Assembly (NCBI RefSeq): GCF_013166605.1
Contig: NZ_JABKKF010000001.1
Span: 124,001-188,000 of the forward strand
DNA: 64,000 nt
Direction of reading: 5' to 3'
From: Xylanibacter muris
GTDB lineage: Bacteria; Bacteroidota; Bacteroidia; Bacteroidales; Bacteroidaceae
Positions 10,901-19,708 of the stretch are shown here, piece after piece. A program made the position numbers and the translations under genes. How positions within the stretch are numbered: the stretch's first letter is position 1; every line of letters begins with the position of its first letter. The notes below the pieces were generated by a model, which was not told the origin of the DNA, did not search any database, and saw nothing but the letters and a program-made list of their open reading frames with translations.

Positions 10901-11370
10901 AGATATACACATACGACAATGAAGACAATAAATACGCAATAAACGAACGTCCTATAGACAATGGAACGGTAAAGCTCGGATTTATAGCCGGCAACGGAGG
11001 ATGTTTCACTTTTTCACTCACAAGAAACACTGCATCAAACGTTACTCTAATAGACAATGAGATCGGAACATCCGTAAACCTTATGTCACAGGACTATGTA
11101 TTTACATCCGATGCCGGAACATGGACTGACCGCTTCGAACTGCGTTTTTCAAACAATGGTACTACAGCCATAAACGAAATGAAAAAAGCAGACATGCCAC
11201 AAATAGATACTTTCAATGGCGGAATGACCATAACCGGTAATGAAGCGGACATTTATAACATGTTTGGAATAAATGTAGCTCATGCGGAAAGCGGTATCCC
11301 CGTATCACTGCCTGCAGGAACATACATTGTAAAAAGCGGAGAGTATAAAGTGAAAGTGATAATATTATAA
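7963..11370 (+). pseudogene. BspA-like leucine-rich-repeat surface protein, broken by an in-frame stop
   Basis: Two open stretches in the same frame (7963-8952 and 8956-11367) are separated by a single TAA at 8953-8955, and the translation across it reads on smoothly (...NSTIY*KNTGIRNTPLITV). Part one has a signal peptide and a beta-rich adhesin-like region. Part two has BspA-type LRR_5 repeats (about 9130-9740, motifs such as ISLPEGIRRIGREAFYN and FPSTLESIDYNAFS), then beta-sandwich regions and a C-terminal segment (VSLPAGTYIVKSGEYKVKV) resembling a T9SS sorting domain. A GTG at 8992 could start the second part but would lack a signal peptide. Intact homologues would be cell-surface adhesins. 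A sequencing error, true nonsense mutation or read-through cannot be separated here. Confidence 0.75.
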
Positions 11371-11380
11371 TAAAGAGAAT

Positions 11381-12850
11381 ATGCGAATGATAAGATATCT
11401 GTCTTTGGCGGTTATGACGGTATTTGCCGTCATTCCGCTATTAGGACAGGATGATTTCAATCCTTCAAGTCCTTCCGAACCCGGTGCTCCGCCAACCAAA
11501 CTTGTGCTCTTGGCAGAGCCGGCCGACGGAGGAACTTTATATGGAGGAGGAAAATACGTGTCAGAAACAAACATCAGTATAAGCGCATACGCAAAGACCA
11601 ATTTCAAGTTTGCGGCATGGACTGATACCAAAGGCAATATTATTTCCATCAATTCATCATATATTATATGTAAAGGAACGGATAACGACACGCTTGTAGC
11701 ACATTTTGATTTCAATCCCGGAAGTCCTGCGGAACCTGTTCCCGGAAGCAATCTTGTATACTACAGACTGGATGTGGAAGCAGGATATGGAGGAAGCGCT
11801 TCAGGAGGAGGCCGCTATCAATGCGGAAAACAGGTAAGAATTAATGCAACATGTAATGCAAACTTCGAATTTGCCGGATGGACAAACGATGAAGGCACGT
11901 TGGTTTCCATGGAAAAAAACTATAGCTACACAACGAATGCTTTCCCAGAAACCCTTACGGCTAATTTCAAATTCAACCCTAACAGTCCTACCGAGCCTTC
12001 CGATCCTATTCTACGTCACAACATAACCGTAGACTGTACGGAAGGAGGCACTGCGGAAAGCAATGCTACTGTTGTCCTGAGCGGCAACAAAGCCTATCTC
12101 ACGGCAAATCCAAATCCGGGATATCTATTCATCGGATGGTATCTCAATGGCGTTCTCTATACCAAAGATTTGTCTTTTACATACGTTATGGGAAACGAAG
12201 ACGTGAGCTTCGAAGCTCGTTTTGAATTTAATCCTGAGGCGCCGTCAGAACCTTCACAGCCATCCGACAAGCAATATGCACTGTATCTGATGTCTGAAAT
12301 AACATTTCCCGGTACGCAAATAGATTGTCCGCTATATCTGACAAGTCTTGCTCCGTTGCACGATATGACATTCCGGCTTACTTTTCCAGAAGAAGCACAA
12401 CCGGACTGGAACACACTGCAACTTGACGACAAGGCACAAGGATATGCAGTGGAAGTGAACGAGACTGATTCCGCAAATGTATGGCAACTGACCATGACCG
12501 GCGGAACAGTGACGGCAGGAAACACAAAACTGTTGAACATAAAGCTCAACGTTCCCGAGACAACAGCCTGCGGCACATCATATCAGGTAAAGATAAACCA
12601 GGTATCCGTAACGGAAGAAAACGGAAACACCGTGACTGCCTCTACCAGAAACGGACGTGTGTACGTATATAAGCTCGGTGATAACAACGGTGACGGTGAA
12701 ATTAATGTGACAGACAAAATGAACACCGTTTTGCATGTTGTGGGAATGACAACAAAAGACTTTATACGTGAAGTGGCGGATGTCAACGAAGACGGAACGC
12801 TTGACGTAAGCGATGCTATGGGTGTAATATCCATATTGTTGGATGAATAA
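11381..12850 (+). CDS. Secreted repeat protein with cohesin-like and dockerin domains
   Basis: 489 aa. After a signal peptide (LSLAVMTVFAVIPLLG) there are three InlB-B-like bacterial repeats of about 85-95 residues; each ends in a tag of the form F-x-FNP-x-xP-x-EP (for example FDFNPGSPAEP, FKFNPNSPTEP, FEFNPEAPSEP) and contains an FAxWT/FIGWY core. From about residue 300 a beta-rich cohesin-like domain follows (YLMSEITFPGTQIDCPLYL). The C-terminus is a dockerin type I pair with two calcium loops (LGDNNGDGEINVTDKM and DVNEDGTLDVSDAMG). It starts 11 nt after the broken LRR gene and looks co-transcribed. Likely extracellular, perhaps binding a partner through the dockerin; the partner is unknown. 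Confidence 0.75.
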   Translation: MRMIRYLSLAVMTVFAVIPLLGQDDFNPSSPSEPGAPPTKLVLLAEPADGGTLYGGGKYVSETNISISAYAKTNFKFAAWTDTKGNIISINSSYIICKGTDNDTLVAHFDFNPGSPAEPVPGSNLVYYRLDVEAGYGGSASGGGRYQCGKQVRINATCNANFEFAGWTNDEGTLVSMEKNYSYTTNAFPETLTANFKFNPNSPTEPSDPILRHNITVDCTEGGTAESNATVVLSGNKAYLTANPNPGYLFIGWYLNGVLYTKDLSFTYVMGNEDVSFEARFEFNPEAPSEPSQPSDKQYALYLMSEITFPGTQIDCPLYLTSLAPLHDMTFRLTFPEEAQPDWNTLQLDDKAQGYAVEVNETDSANVWQLTMTGGTVTAGNTKLLNIKLNVPETTACGTSYQVKINQVSVTEENGNTVTASTRNGRVYVYKLGDNNGDGEINVTDKMNTVLHVVGMTTKDFIREVADVNEDGTLDVSDAMGVISILLDE

Positions 12851-12862
12851 AAACATATAAAT

Positions 12863-14371
12863 ATGAAAATGAAAAGAATATTACCGATACTTTTCCTGTG
12901 CATGCACATCCTTGACATGCATGCTCAGGAAAATCTGCTACAGATAATCCCGCCCGCCAACGGCATTGCCATTGACGACAAAGCCAAGGTATTGGAAATA
13001 TCGATGAATAATACTTATGATTACCTGGCATTTCAGTTCAGTATCTATCTGCCAGAAGGAATAAAACTGCGCAGTGGAAACAAACCGTTCGGCTCACTTC
13101 CCAAACAACGGTTTCCATATACGGAAACTTATGACGAACTGGAAGACGTCACAATAACCGAATTTGCCCATGCCGTGCAGTTCGGACGCCATGAAGACAA
13201 GGGATATACTACATTTGCCATAACGCCAAATGACCTTTCATACATAAAAGGCTATAGCGGTACGGTACTGCGAATTTATGTCACCACCGACACTGATATG
13301 CAACCGGGCATATATCCCATAAAGTTCAGAAACGTAGTGTTTACCAAGTATGAGAACAAGAAAATGGTATCCGTGAAGGCTCCTGAAGTATCATGCCACA
13401 TCATCGTAGGCAATCCTTCCATCGGTCATAGTATCGACATGTCGGAATTCACCGGCTATATGCCAAAAGATGTAGGTGCGGCATTCAACGAATGGCTTGC
13501 CGGAAAACCTGAAATATCGGAAATCAACCTTACCGGACTTGACAGTACAGGAACACTTCCCAAGGCTCCGAACCCCAATGCCATATACTATGTAAAGGAA
13601 GGTTCCGGACTGTATTCGGAATACTCGGAAGCAGACTTGCCAAATATCGTTGCAGGAAACACATGCAATAATCTGTCGCTCACCGACGGCTATCCTGTAA
13701 GCATATCAAAATCCTTCACTGCCTGTACGGCATCATATAGCCGCACCGTACTGTCAGCGGGATGGTATACTCTGTATATTCCGTATGCAGCCGATATTCC
13801 TGAAAATGTCGAAGTGGAAACATTTGAATCCATAAGCAACGACGGAACATCCGTAATTTTCGTTCCTTCAGAGATTGTTCCAAACGTTCCATGTATATTC
13901 AACACAAAATCGACAGAAGTTGAATTTACCTCTGCCAATGCAAACGTGATAGCAACGACGGAACAAGACAATACAGAAATGTTTGTCGGAACATATACGG
14001 GAACAGCTCCTGGAGACATCAGCGGATGCTATGCACTGCGAAGCGACGGTTCAGGATTCGGCATTGCCGATGAGACAGCATACGTCACTCCGTTCAGGGC
14101 ATATATGAAAGCCGAAAGCAATGCGAAGACATTAAGAATCATACACGGCAATACTTCTGAAATTATTGACACTAAATGTACCGGACTGGATATACAGGCG
14201 ATTCAAGGGGGAAAAGTGCTGATGACTACTGATAAAACACAGGATATAGTAATCTCTACCACAAGCGGACAAACAATTTTCCATGATACACTGTATCCGG
14301 AATGTCCATCAAGCATTTCCCTTAAGGCAGGAGTATATATAATAAACAATCAAAAAGTATTAGTAAGATGA
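12863..14371 (+). CDS. Secreted protein of unknown function with cohesin-like N-terminal domain
   Basis: 502 aa with a signal peptide (RILPILFLCMHILDMHAQ). Residues about 25-180 form a beta-rich domain (NNTYDYLAFQFSIYLPEGI ... GIYPIKFRNVVFTKY) of the kind seen in cohesin-like modules of Bacteroidales surface proteins. The middle (from about 290, SRTVLSAGWYTLYIPYAADIP) resembles the beta domains of the preceding LRR protein. The C-terminus (TTSGQTIFHD ... SISLKAGVYIINNQKVLVR) looks like a T9SS-type sorting domain. It lies 12 nt after the dockerin gene and overlaps the next small gene by 4 nt. A complex with the dockerin protein is plausible but inferred. Confidence 0.6.
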   Translation: MKMKRILPILFLCMHILDMHAQENLLQIIPPANGIAIDDKAKVLEISMNNTYDYLAFQFSIYLPEGIKLRSGNKPFGSLPKQRFPYTETYDELEDVTITEFAHAVQFGRHEDKGYTTFAITPNDLSYIKGYSGTVLRIYVTTDTDMQPGIYPIKFRNVVFTKYENKKMVSVKAPEVSCHIIVGNPSIGHSIDMSEFTGYMPKDVGAAFNEWLAGKPEISEINLTGLDSTGTLPKAPNPNAIYYVKEGSGLYSEYSEADLPNIVAGNTCNNLSLTDGYPVSISKSFTACTASYSRTVLSAGWYTLYIPYAADIPENVEVETFESISNDGTSVIFVPSEIVPNVPCIFNTKSTEVEFTSANANVIATTEQDNTEMFVGTYTGTAPGDISGCYALRSDGSGFGIADETAYVTPFRAYMKAESNAKTLRIIHGNTSEIIDTKCTGLDIQAIQGGKVLMTTDKTQDIVISTTSGQTIFHDTLYPECPSSISLKAGVYIINNQKVLVR

Positions 14372-14580
14372 AAAAAGAAAAGATATATGTAAAGCCACAT
14401 ATAACGATAATGGAATTGGAAACAGAATCGCTGCTTACATCATTCAGCATAAGCGGCGGAGTGTCCGGTCCTGTAGGAATAAAGTATCACGATCCGGATG
14501 GGGATAAATCCATAGAGTATCCTACAATGCATTCGATATGGACCGAAGAATATAGGGAAAAGAACTGGTGTGAATGGTAA
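14368..14580 (+). CDS. Small conserved-type peptide (70 aa) ending the surface locus
   Basis: Starts inside the stop of the preceding gene (ATGA overlap), so it is translationally coupled to it. The N-terminus, KIYVKPHITIMELETESLL, followed by a Ser/Gly stretch (TSFSISGGVSG), matches a recurring layout of short Bacteroidales peptides with an 'x-KP-x-I/V-x-x-x-E' start that often sit next to surface-protein genes. There is no signal peptide and no TM helix; one Cys lies near the end (NWCEW). Function is unknown. The layout recalls leader-core precursors, but no modification enzyme is adjacent. Confidence 0.6.
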   Translation: MKKEKIYVKPHITIMELETESLLTSFSISGGVSGPVGIKYHDPDGDKSIEYPTMHSIWTEEYREKNWCEW

Positions 14581-14586
14581 TACATA

Positions 14587-14629
14587 TATAATGAAATGTG
14601 GGGAATTTTGTTCCCCACATTTCATTATA
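14587..14629. terminator. Bidirectional terminator between convergent genes
   Basis: Perfect 19-bp inverted repeat, 14587-14605 with 14611-14629, around a 5-nt loop. It lies exactly between the + strand surface locus and the minus-strand nadA stop. Confidence 0.8.
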
Positions 14630-15619
14630 TCAGCTTAACTCAAGCATTTTCTTTATAGGCTTCACGGCATCTTCTGCAATATCCTTGTCTACATCAACAG
14701 AAGGCCATTCGTATTTGAGAGTATTATAAATTTTTTCAAGCGTGTTCATCTTCATATATTCGCACTCATTACATGAACACGAAGCCCATCCTTCACTTAT
14801 CTCCGGAGGAACCGGAATAAATCTCTTGTCAGGACATTTGCGCGTCATCTCATGAAGTATTCCTGCCTCTGTGGCAACTATAAACTCATTATCACTGCTC
14901 TCTACAGCATATTTAAGCAACACGGCAGTAGAGCCTACAACATCTGCAACCGCAAGGACCGGTCCCTTGCATTCGGGATGAGCAAGAATCTTTGCCGACG
15001 GATGATTTTCCTTCAGTCTCATTATTTCCGACACTGAGAAACGTTCATGAACATGACATCCTCCGTTCCATAAAAGCATGTTTCTGCCTGTAACACTGTT
15101 TATATATGAACCAAGATTATAGTCGGGACCGAATATAATTTTCTCGTCTTTCGGAAATGTATCGACAATCTGACGGGCATTTCCGCTCGTGACTACAACA
15201 TCCGTCAGGGCCTTTACGGCGGCAGTCGTGTTTACATAGCTCACAACCTTATATCCCGGATGTTCATCCTTATATTTCTTCAAGTCGGCAGCCTTACATG
15301 AGTCGGCCAGTGAACAGCCGGCATTAAGATCCGGAACAAGCACCAGTTTTTCCGGTGACAGAATCTTACATGTCTCAGCCATGAAATGCACTCCGCACAT
15401 CACTATAATCCTTGCATCGGTCTCCGCGGCTTTACGCGCCAACGCAAGGCTGTCGCCAATGAAATCCGCAATATTCTGTATCTCACCCTGTGTGTAGTAG
15501 TGTGCCATGATAACAGCGTTTTTCTCTTCACACATTCTTCTTATTTCCGCTTTAAGGTCTGTACCTTCGGCTATAGGCTCGTTGATATATCCTTTCTCTG
15601 TCCACTCGTTTTTCAACAT
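14630..15619 (-). CDS. nadA: Quinolinate synthase NadA
   Basis: Condenses iminoaspartate with dihydroxyacetone phosphate to quinolinate in de novo NAD synthesis, using a 4Fe-4S cluster. 329 aa with the three family regions each holding a candidate cluster Cys: IVMCGVHFMAET, LAHPECKGPVLAVAD and the C-terminal ASCSCNECEYMKMN. AHYYTQGEIQNIADFIGDSL near the N-terminus is the typical substrate region. No nadB or nadC is adjacent, so the pathway genes are split. It reads away from the putative origin region at 15620-16099. Confidence 0.95.
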   Translation of the reverse strand: MLKNEWTEKGYINEPIAEGTDLKAEIRRMCEEKNAVIMAHYYTQGEIQNIADFIGDSLALARKAAETDARIIVMCGVHFMAETCKILSPEKLVLVPDLNAGCSLADSCKAADLKKYKDEHPGYKVVSYVNTTAAVKALTDVVVTSGNARQIVDTFPKDEKIIFGPDYNLGSYINSVTGRNMLLWNGGCHVHERFSVSEIMRLKENHPSAKILAHPECKGPVLAVADVVGSTAVLLKYAVESSDNEFIVATEAGILHEMTRKCPDKRFIPVPPEISEGWASCSCNECEYMKMNTLEKIYNTLKYEWPSVDVDKDIAEDAVKPIKKMLELS

Positions 15620-16099
15620 CGTATAAATATATTTATTCTTTTTATTTTTTAATTCAAAAATGAAAATGTTGTATATGATATGCTGTTGATACGTTGATAA
15701 AAAAACAGCTCTTTTTCTTGCATATCAAGTAATCAACCCGTGATGTCTGTTTATCATTATATTCTGTTAATGCTTTATTGCTTGAAGTCAGTGATGAACA
15801 TACGTTATCAACATTTCCACTATGTGATGCAAAATTAATAAGTTTATATCTTTTTCCACCATATTTGAGTTGAAAACTTAATTAAAAGCCAATAATAACC
15901 ATGTTGATATCCATTTGTCGGGAACATTGTTTTTATAGTGTTTATAACACAATTATTCTATCAATACTTATCAACACGGTTATAAGGATGTTTTCAACAC
16001 TTTTTGTTGATAAATTGTGTTTTTCATTTTATTTGTCTTATCTTTGTATGTACTTTGTTTATTGCAAAGTTTTTATATTTCAATATACATGATATAGTA
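15620..16099. other. Putative chromosomal replication origin (oriC)
   Basis: 480-bp AT-rich region without a gene, between divergent nadA and the SpoU-type methyltransferase. Exact TTATCAACA (either strand) lies at 15805-15813, 15968-15976 and 16005-16013, with a fourth at 16640-16648; one-mismatch versions lie at 15684-15692, 15692-15700, 15902-15910 and 15991-15999. These resemble DnaA boxes (TTATNCACA) with one change. AT-rich tracts around 15830-15895 could serve as an unwinding element. G/C strand bias changes sign here: + strand C exceeds G on the left (15241-15300: 17 C, 8 G) and G exceeds C on the right even within minus-strand genes (17881-17940: 14 G, 8 C). Confidence 0.6.
16015..16046 (+). 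promoter_or_regulatory. Promoter of the SpoU-type methyltransferase
   Basis: TTG at 16015-16017, 21-nt spacer, TAtcTTTG at 16039-16046; predicted start about 16053. It decides the start codon of the next gene, since an upstream in-frame ATG at 16004 precedes the promoter. Confidence 0.75.
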
Positions 16100-16645
16100 A
16101 TGAGAAAGATAAGAACGGTGGAAATGGTCCGTCTTTCTGTTGATGATTTTAAGAAAGCGGACAAGATGCCTTTGATTGTAGTGTTGGATGATGTTCGCTC
16201 AATGCATAATGTGGGAAGCGTGTTCCGTACAGGAGATGCTTTCCGTATAGAGGCAGTGTATATATGTGGTATAAGTGCCGTTCCTCCGAGTGCAGAGATA
16301 CATAAGACGGCTCTTGGTGCTGAGGACAGTGTGCGGTGGGTGTATTTTAATAATGCCTGTGAAGCTGTTGGAAAGCTTCATGAAGACGGTTATGAGGTTT
16401 ATTCTGTAGAGCAGGTTGAACACAGCACCAAACTCCAGCATTTTTCTCCTATGAAGGGTAAGCGTTATGCCGTAGTGATGGGCAACGAAGTTAAGGGAGT
16501 TCATCAGGAGGTTGTGGATATGAGTGACGGATGTCTTGAAATACCTCAGTTAGGCACGAAACATTCAATGAATGTAAGTGTGACGGCCGGAATAATAATG
16601 TATAAGTTTGCAGAATGTCTTATGCTCACAGGTGACAACTGTTGA
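16100..16645 (+). CDS. TrmH/SpoU family RNA 2'-O-methyltransferase
   Basis: SAM-dependent methylation of a ribose in tRNA or rRNA. The 181-aa chain carries the three SPOUT motifs: VVLDDVRSMHNVGSVFRTGD (motif 1), VVMGNEVKGVHQEVVD (motif 2) and EIPQLGTKHSMNVSVTAGI (motif 3, knotted SAM site). It lacks the extra N-terminal substrate domain of RlmB, so it is a minimal member; the target nucleotide is not predictable. ATG 16100 is chosen because it follows the promoter at 16015-16046. An exact TTATCAACA-type 9-mer overlaps the stop codon. Confidence 0.9.
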   Translation: MRKIRTVEMVRLSVDDFKKADKMPLIVVLDDVRSMHNVGSVFRTGDAFRIEAVYICGISAVPPSAEIHKTALGAEDSVRWVYFNNACEAVGKLHEDGYEVYSVEQVEHSTKLQHFSPMKGKRYAVVMGNEVKGVHQEVVDMSDGCLEIPQLGTKHSMNVSVTAGIIMYKFAECLMLTGDNC

Positions 16646-16737
16646 TAACTTTGTTTATTTCATTGTCAATTGTCTGATTGACAATAGTATGATAAATGTG
16701 AAACTAATATATAATAATCATATTGATAGGTTTGTCT

Positions 16738-17718
16738 ATGGAAAAATATCAGGCTGACGAACTTCGCTATGAAAACGGCATGAAGTTCAAAAGGTGTGGT
16801 CGCAGCGGAGTCTTGCTGCCGAAACTCAGTCTTGGCTTCTGGCATAATTTCGGAGGAGTGGATGACTATGGGCGCAGCAGGGAAATAACCCATTATGCGT
16901 TTGACAAGGGGGTGACGCATTTTGACCTTGCTAATAACTATGGTCCTCCTTACGGTAGTGCCGAGGAAACTTTGGGACGTCTTATGGACGACAGTTTCCG
17001 GCCGTATCGTGATGAACTGTTTATAAGTACAAAGGCTGGATATGACATGTGGCCCGGACCATACGGCAATTGGGGGTCACGAAAATATCTTATTTCCAGT
17101 CTTGACCAGAGTCTTAAGCGTATGAGGCTTGAATATGTGGATTTGTTTTACAGTCACCGTTATGATCCCGATACACCTCTTGAGGAAACCCTTCAGGCTC
17201 TTGTGGATATTGTGCGTTCGGGTAAGGCATTATATATAGGTATATCCCGTTGGCCGTTGCATGCTCTTAAAGTGGCTATAAAATATCTTCGTGAACATGA
17301 TACACCGTTGCTTATTTATCAGGGGCGTCTTAATTTGATGGACAAGTCTCCTTTGGAGGAAGGGATAATAGACGAATGTTCGCGCGAGGGTATAGGCTTT
17401 ATTTCTTTCTCTCCGCTTGCCCAAGGACTTCTGACAGACAGATATCTCAACGGAATACCTTTTGACAGCAGAATGACAAGAGGAAAATTTCTCCGTAAGG
17501 AAATGTTGACAGACGATGTTCTTGCAAGAATAAGACATCTTAATGAAATGGCTGCCCGGCGTAGGGAGACTCTTGCCGAAATGGCTCTTTCATGGATATT
17601 GAGTCATGATGCAGTGACCTCGGTTCTTGTCGGAGCGAGCAGTACTGAGCAACTGGAAAAGAATCTTAAGTGTATTGATGCCGGACCTTTTACCGACGAT
17701 ATGCTTGACGCGATGTGA
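16738..17718 (+). CDS. Aldo/keto reductase, YghZ / L-glyceraldehyde-3-phosphate reductase-like
   Basis: NADPH-dependent cytosolic carbonyl reductase. The start MKFKRCGRSGVLLPKLSLGF and HFDLANNYGPPYGSAEETLG (catalytic Asp and Tyr) fit the YghZ branch; STKAGYDMWPGPYGNWGSRK (catalytic Lys), DLFYSHRYDPDTP (catalytic His) and the C-terminal cofactor motif SVLVGASSTEQLEKNL complete the TIM-barrel set. ATG 16738 is preferred over a TTG 15 nt upstream. 326 aa is normal. It ends 17 nt before the convergent tatC stop. Confidence 0.9.
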   Translation: MEKYQADELRYENGMKFKRCGRSGVLLPKLSLGFWHNFGGVDDYGRSREITHYAFDKGVTHFDLANNYGPPYGSAEETLGRLMDDSFRPYRDELFISTKAGYDMWPGPYGNWGSRKYLISSLDQSLKRMRLEYVDLFYSHRYDPDTPLEETLQALVDIVRSGKALYIGISRWPLHALKVAIKYLREHDTPLLIYQGRLNLMDKSPLEEGIIDECSREGIGFISFSPLAQGLLTDRYLNGIPFDSRMTRGKFLRKEMLTDDVLARIRHLNEMAARRRETLAEMALSWILSHDAVTSVLVGASSTEQLEKNLKCIDAGPFTDDMLDAM

Positions 17719-17735
17719 TAAAAAAGTCTATAGTG

Positions 17736-18554
17736 TCAGTCATCGGCCTTAAGATTTTCAACAGATTCCTTATGTGCCGATGCGGCTATGAATATGCTTG
17801 CTTCATACAACAGACACATAGGCATGGATACGGCCAGAAGAGTGAACGCGTCTGAAGTGGGAGTTATTATGGCTGCGATTATGAGAATTATCACTATCGC
17901 ATGTTTTCTGTAGCGGCGCATAAAGGAAGAAGATATGAATCCGAGGCGGGCAAAGAGCCAGGTAAGTACCGGCATTTCGAATATAATACCCATGGAAAGA
18001 CACATCATTATAAGTGTTTCGATGTATGACTGCAGTGATATCATGTTCGGAACATCTTCTGACACTTGATATGTGCCGAGAAAACGGAATGTAAGTGGAA
18101 ATATAAGAAAGTAGCTTACCGCCACACCGGTCATGAACATTATATATCCGCTGCCTATTGCATTTATGGCATGTTTGCGTTCGTGAGAATAAAGGGCTGG
18201 AGATACGAAGCGAAACAGTTGATATATGATATACGGAGATGCGCATAACACTCCGGCACACATTGCTGTTTTCATGTGTATTACAAACTGTTCGGCCAGT
18301 CCGGTGTTTATTAGCTGTACAGAAAAGTCACGGCTGCCGCTTTCACCGAACATGCCGCTCATTTCAAATAAAATCTTATATGTAATGAATCCGTCATCTT
18401 TCGGTGCGAGAACGATGGCGAACAGTTCTTCCTTGAACACAAACGCCGCTATTCCGGTCAAGACGGTCACTGCGATAATCCTTATAAGGACATATCGCAG
18501 TGCGTCAAGATGTTCCCAGAATGTAAGTCCGTCTGTATCTTTTCTGGCAGTCAT
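17736..18554 (-). CDS. tatC: Sec-independent protein translocase TatC
   Basis: Receptor subunit of the twin-arginine translocase, binding RR signal peptides of folded proteins in the inner membrane. 272 aa with six hydrophobic segments; the N-terminal [16 protein letters not shown], the [21 protein letters not shown] loop and [15 protein letters not shown] match conserved TatC regions. Its start overlaps the tatA stop by 4 nt. Two likely Tat substrates are encoded 1-5 kb upstream on the same strand, so the cluster seems to carry transporter and cargo together. No tatB is visible. Confidence 0.95.
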   Translation of the reverse strand: MTARKDTDGLTFWEHLDALRYVLIRIIAVTVLTGIAAFVFKEELFAIVLAPKDDGFITYKILFEMSGMFGESGSRDFSVQLINTGLAEQFVIHMKTAMCAGVLCASPYIIYQLFRFVSPALYSHERKHAINAIGSGYIMFMTGVAVSYFLIFPLTFRFLGTYQVSEDVPNMISLQSYIETLIMMCLSMGIIFEMPVLTWLFARLGFISSSFMRRYRKHAIVIILIIAAIITPTSDAFTLLAVSMPMCLLYEASIFIAASAHKESVENLKADD

Positions 18555-18745
18555 TCCTTTTTATCGTCAGGTGTATCCTTTATGTCTTTCTCAATCTCGT
18601 TCATTCCATCCTTGAATGAGCGCACACCCTTGCCGATACCTTTCATAAGTTCCGGAATTTTCTTGCCACCGAAGAACAGCAATACAACCAATGCTATAAG
18701 TAATACTTCCTGTGCGCCTATACCGCCTATAAACAATAAAACCAT
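18551..18745 (-). CDS. tatA: Twin-arginine translocase subunit TatA
   Basis: 64-aa pore-forming subunit: a short extracytoplasmic N-terminus, one TM helix ([15 protein letters not shown]), the FG hinge, then an amphipathic helix ([20 protein letters not shown]) and an acidic/basic tail. It overlaps tatC by 4 nt and starts 1 nt after the preceding gene's stop, so translation is probably coupled through the cluster. With no TatB gene nearby, TatA may fill both roles, as in minimal TatAC systems. Confidence 0.92.
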   Translation of the reverse strand: MVLLFIGGIGAQEVLLIALVVLLFFGGKKIPELMKGIGKGVRSFKDGMNEIEKDIKDTPDDKKE

Positions 18746-18746
18746 T

Positions 18747-19262
18747 TTATCTATGTATTAAATATTTTATAATAAGCCATCCTCCGAACACTTGCATAAG
18801 CATTCCCGGTATGCCTATACGAAAATCCTGCACGGCGTCATATAAATTTCCGAGCATTGCCCATTCAGCCATTGTGCCTGTTGTCTGATAGAAAAGCACT
18901 ATGGACATCAGTACCGGTATAGATATGTTTTTGAAATGTCGTGCCGCATATCCTGCGCTGACAGCGAGCACTGTTGATTTAAAAAGTATTGCCGGAAGTG
19001 CGGAGGTTGCCGGCATACCGAAAAATATGGAATTGACAATAGGTGACGCAACGGCTGTCAGCAGTCCTACACGCCAACCGTATTTGTATGCTGCCACCAA
19101 TGTGAAGAAATATACTGGCAGCCATATAGCTCCTCCCTGAGGAATTGTGTGAAACATCTGGGGAAGAATAATATTCCCTATTACAAACAAGACTGTTGCA
19201 ATATATGTTTTCGCACTGTTGAATCCTAATGAGTACAGTTTTATGCTTTTTGTTCTAATCAT
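18747..19262 (-). CDS. ECF transporter S component-like membrane protein
   Basis: 171 aa with about five to six TM helices. The pattern [41 protein letters not shown] resembles substrate-binding S components of energy-coupling-factor transporters, with early loop glycine and proline residues and the 'GxxxGLL' helix. No ECF A, A' or T genes are adjacent, so it would rely on a shared module elsewhere. Substrate unknown. It lies between tatA and the DUF1893 gene, with 1-2 nt gaps on both sides, so it is part of the same operon. Confidence 0.7.
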   Translation of the reverse strand: MIRTKSIKLYSLGFNSAKTYIATVLFVIGNIILPQMFHTIPQGGAIWLPVYFFTLVAAYKYGWRVGLLTAVASPIVNSIFFGMPATSALPAILFKSTVLAVSAGYAARHFKNISIPVLMSIVLFYQTTGTMAEWAMLGNLYDAVQDFRIGIPGMLMQVFGGWLIIKYLIHR

Positions 19263-19264
19263 CT

Positions 19265-19708
19265 TTATTTATGCTTTCTTATTGTTTCTATAAATTCTTT
19301 TATTACAGGAAACATGTCTTTCGGTTCGTATATTCCGTCGCATGCTGTTTCCAAAGGGCATCGTCCCGTTCCTGTTCTGTTTATAATGTGAGGCACTTCC
19401 CTGTCAAAATTTATCTCTACGCCTGATGTTTTCAGTAGCATGAGAGCTTGTGAGCTTATGACGTCAGCATATATGGTCTTGACTTTGCCGAGTATCATGA
19501 GCGCGGCGGCACCTTTGCCCACCACCTTGTCGGCAATGCTTGCCTTATAGAGATACTCCGGTCTGTTGCAATATATGTCATACAGGTCGGCCACTCCCCT
19601 TTGTGTGAAAGTATGTATACCGTTGGCGTTTCTTATTACGCACGAATAGTTACCTTCGTGAAGCAGCGTTTTCAGTTCGTTCATCTGTGATGTACACTTT
19701 CCGGTCAT
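19265..19708 (-). CDS. DUF1893 family protein
   Basis: 147 aa, soluble. The central part (SCVIRNANGIHTFTQRGVADLYDIY ... ASIADKVVGKGAAALMIL ... ADVISSQALMLLKTSGVEI) fits DUF1893, a small family with a cytidine-deaminase-like fold and no assigned function. A Cys-bearing stretch (NRTGTGRCPLETACDGI) follows. The start overlaps the upstream reductase stop by 1 nt (TAATG); ATG 19684 is an alternative start. It is unlikely to be a classic deaminase, because no HxE/PCxxC zinc site is seen. Confidence 0.8.
   Translation of the reverse strand: MTGKCTSQMNELKTLLHEGNYSCVIRNANGIHTFTQRGVADLYDIYCNRPEYLYKASIADKVVGKGAAALMILGKVKTIYADVISSQALMLLKTSGVEINFDREVPHIINRTGTGRCPLETACDGIYEPKDMFPVIKEFIETIRKHK

Noticed and set aside
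16004-16099. Upstream in-frame ATG giving a longer SpoU methyltransferase with a hydrophobic N-terminus
   Set aside because: The ATG overlaps a promoter and the extra residues are not family-like; start moved to 16100.
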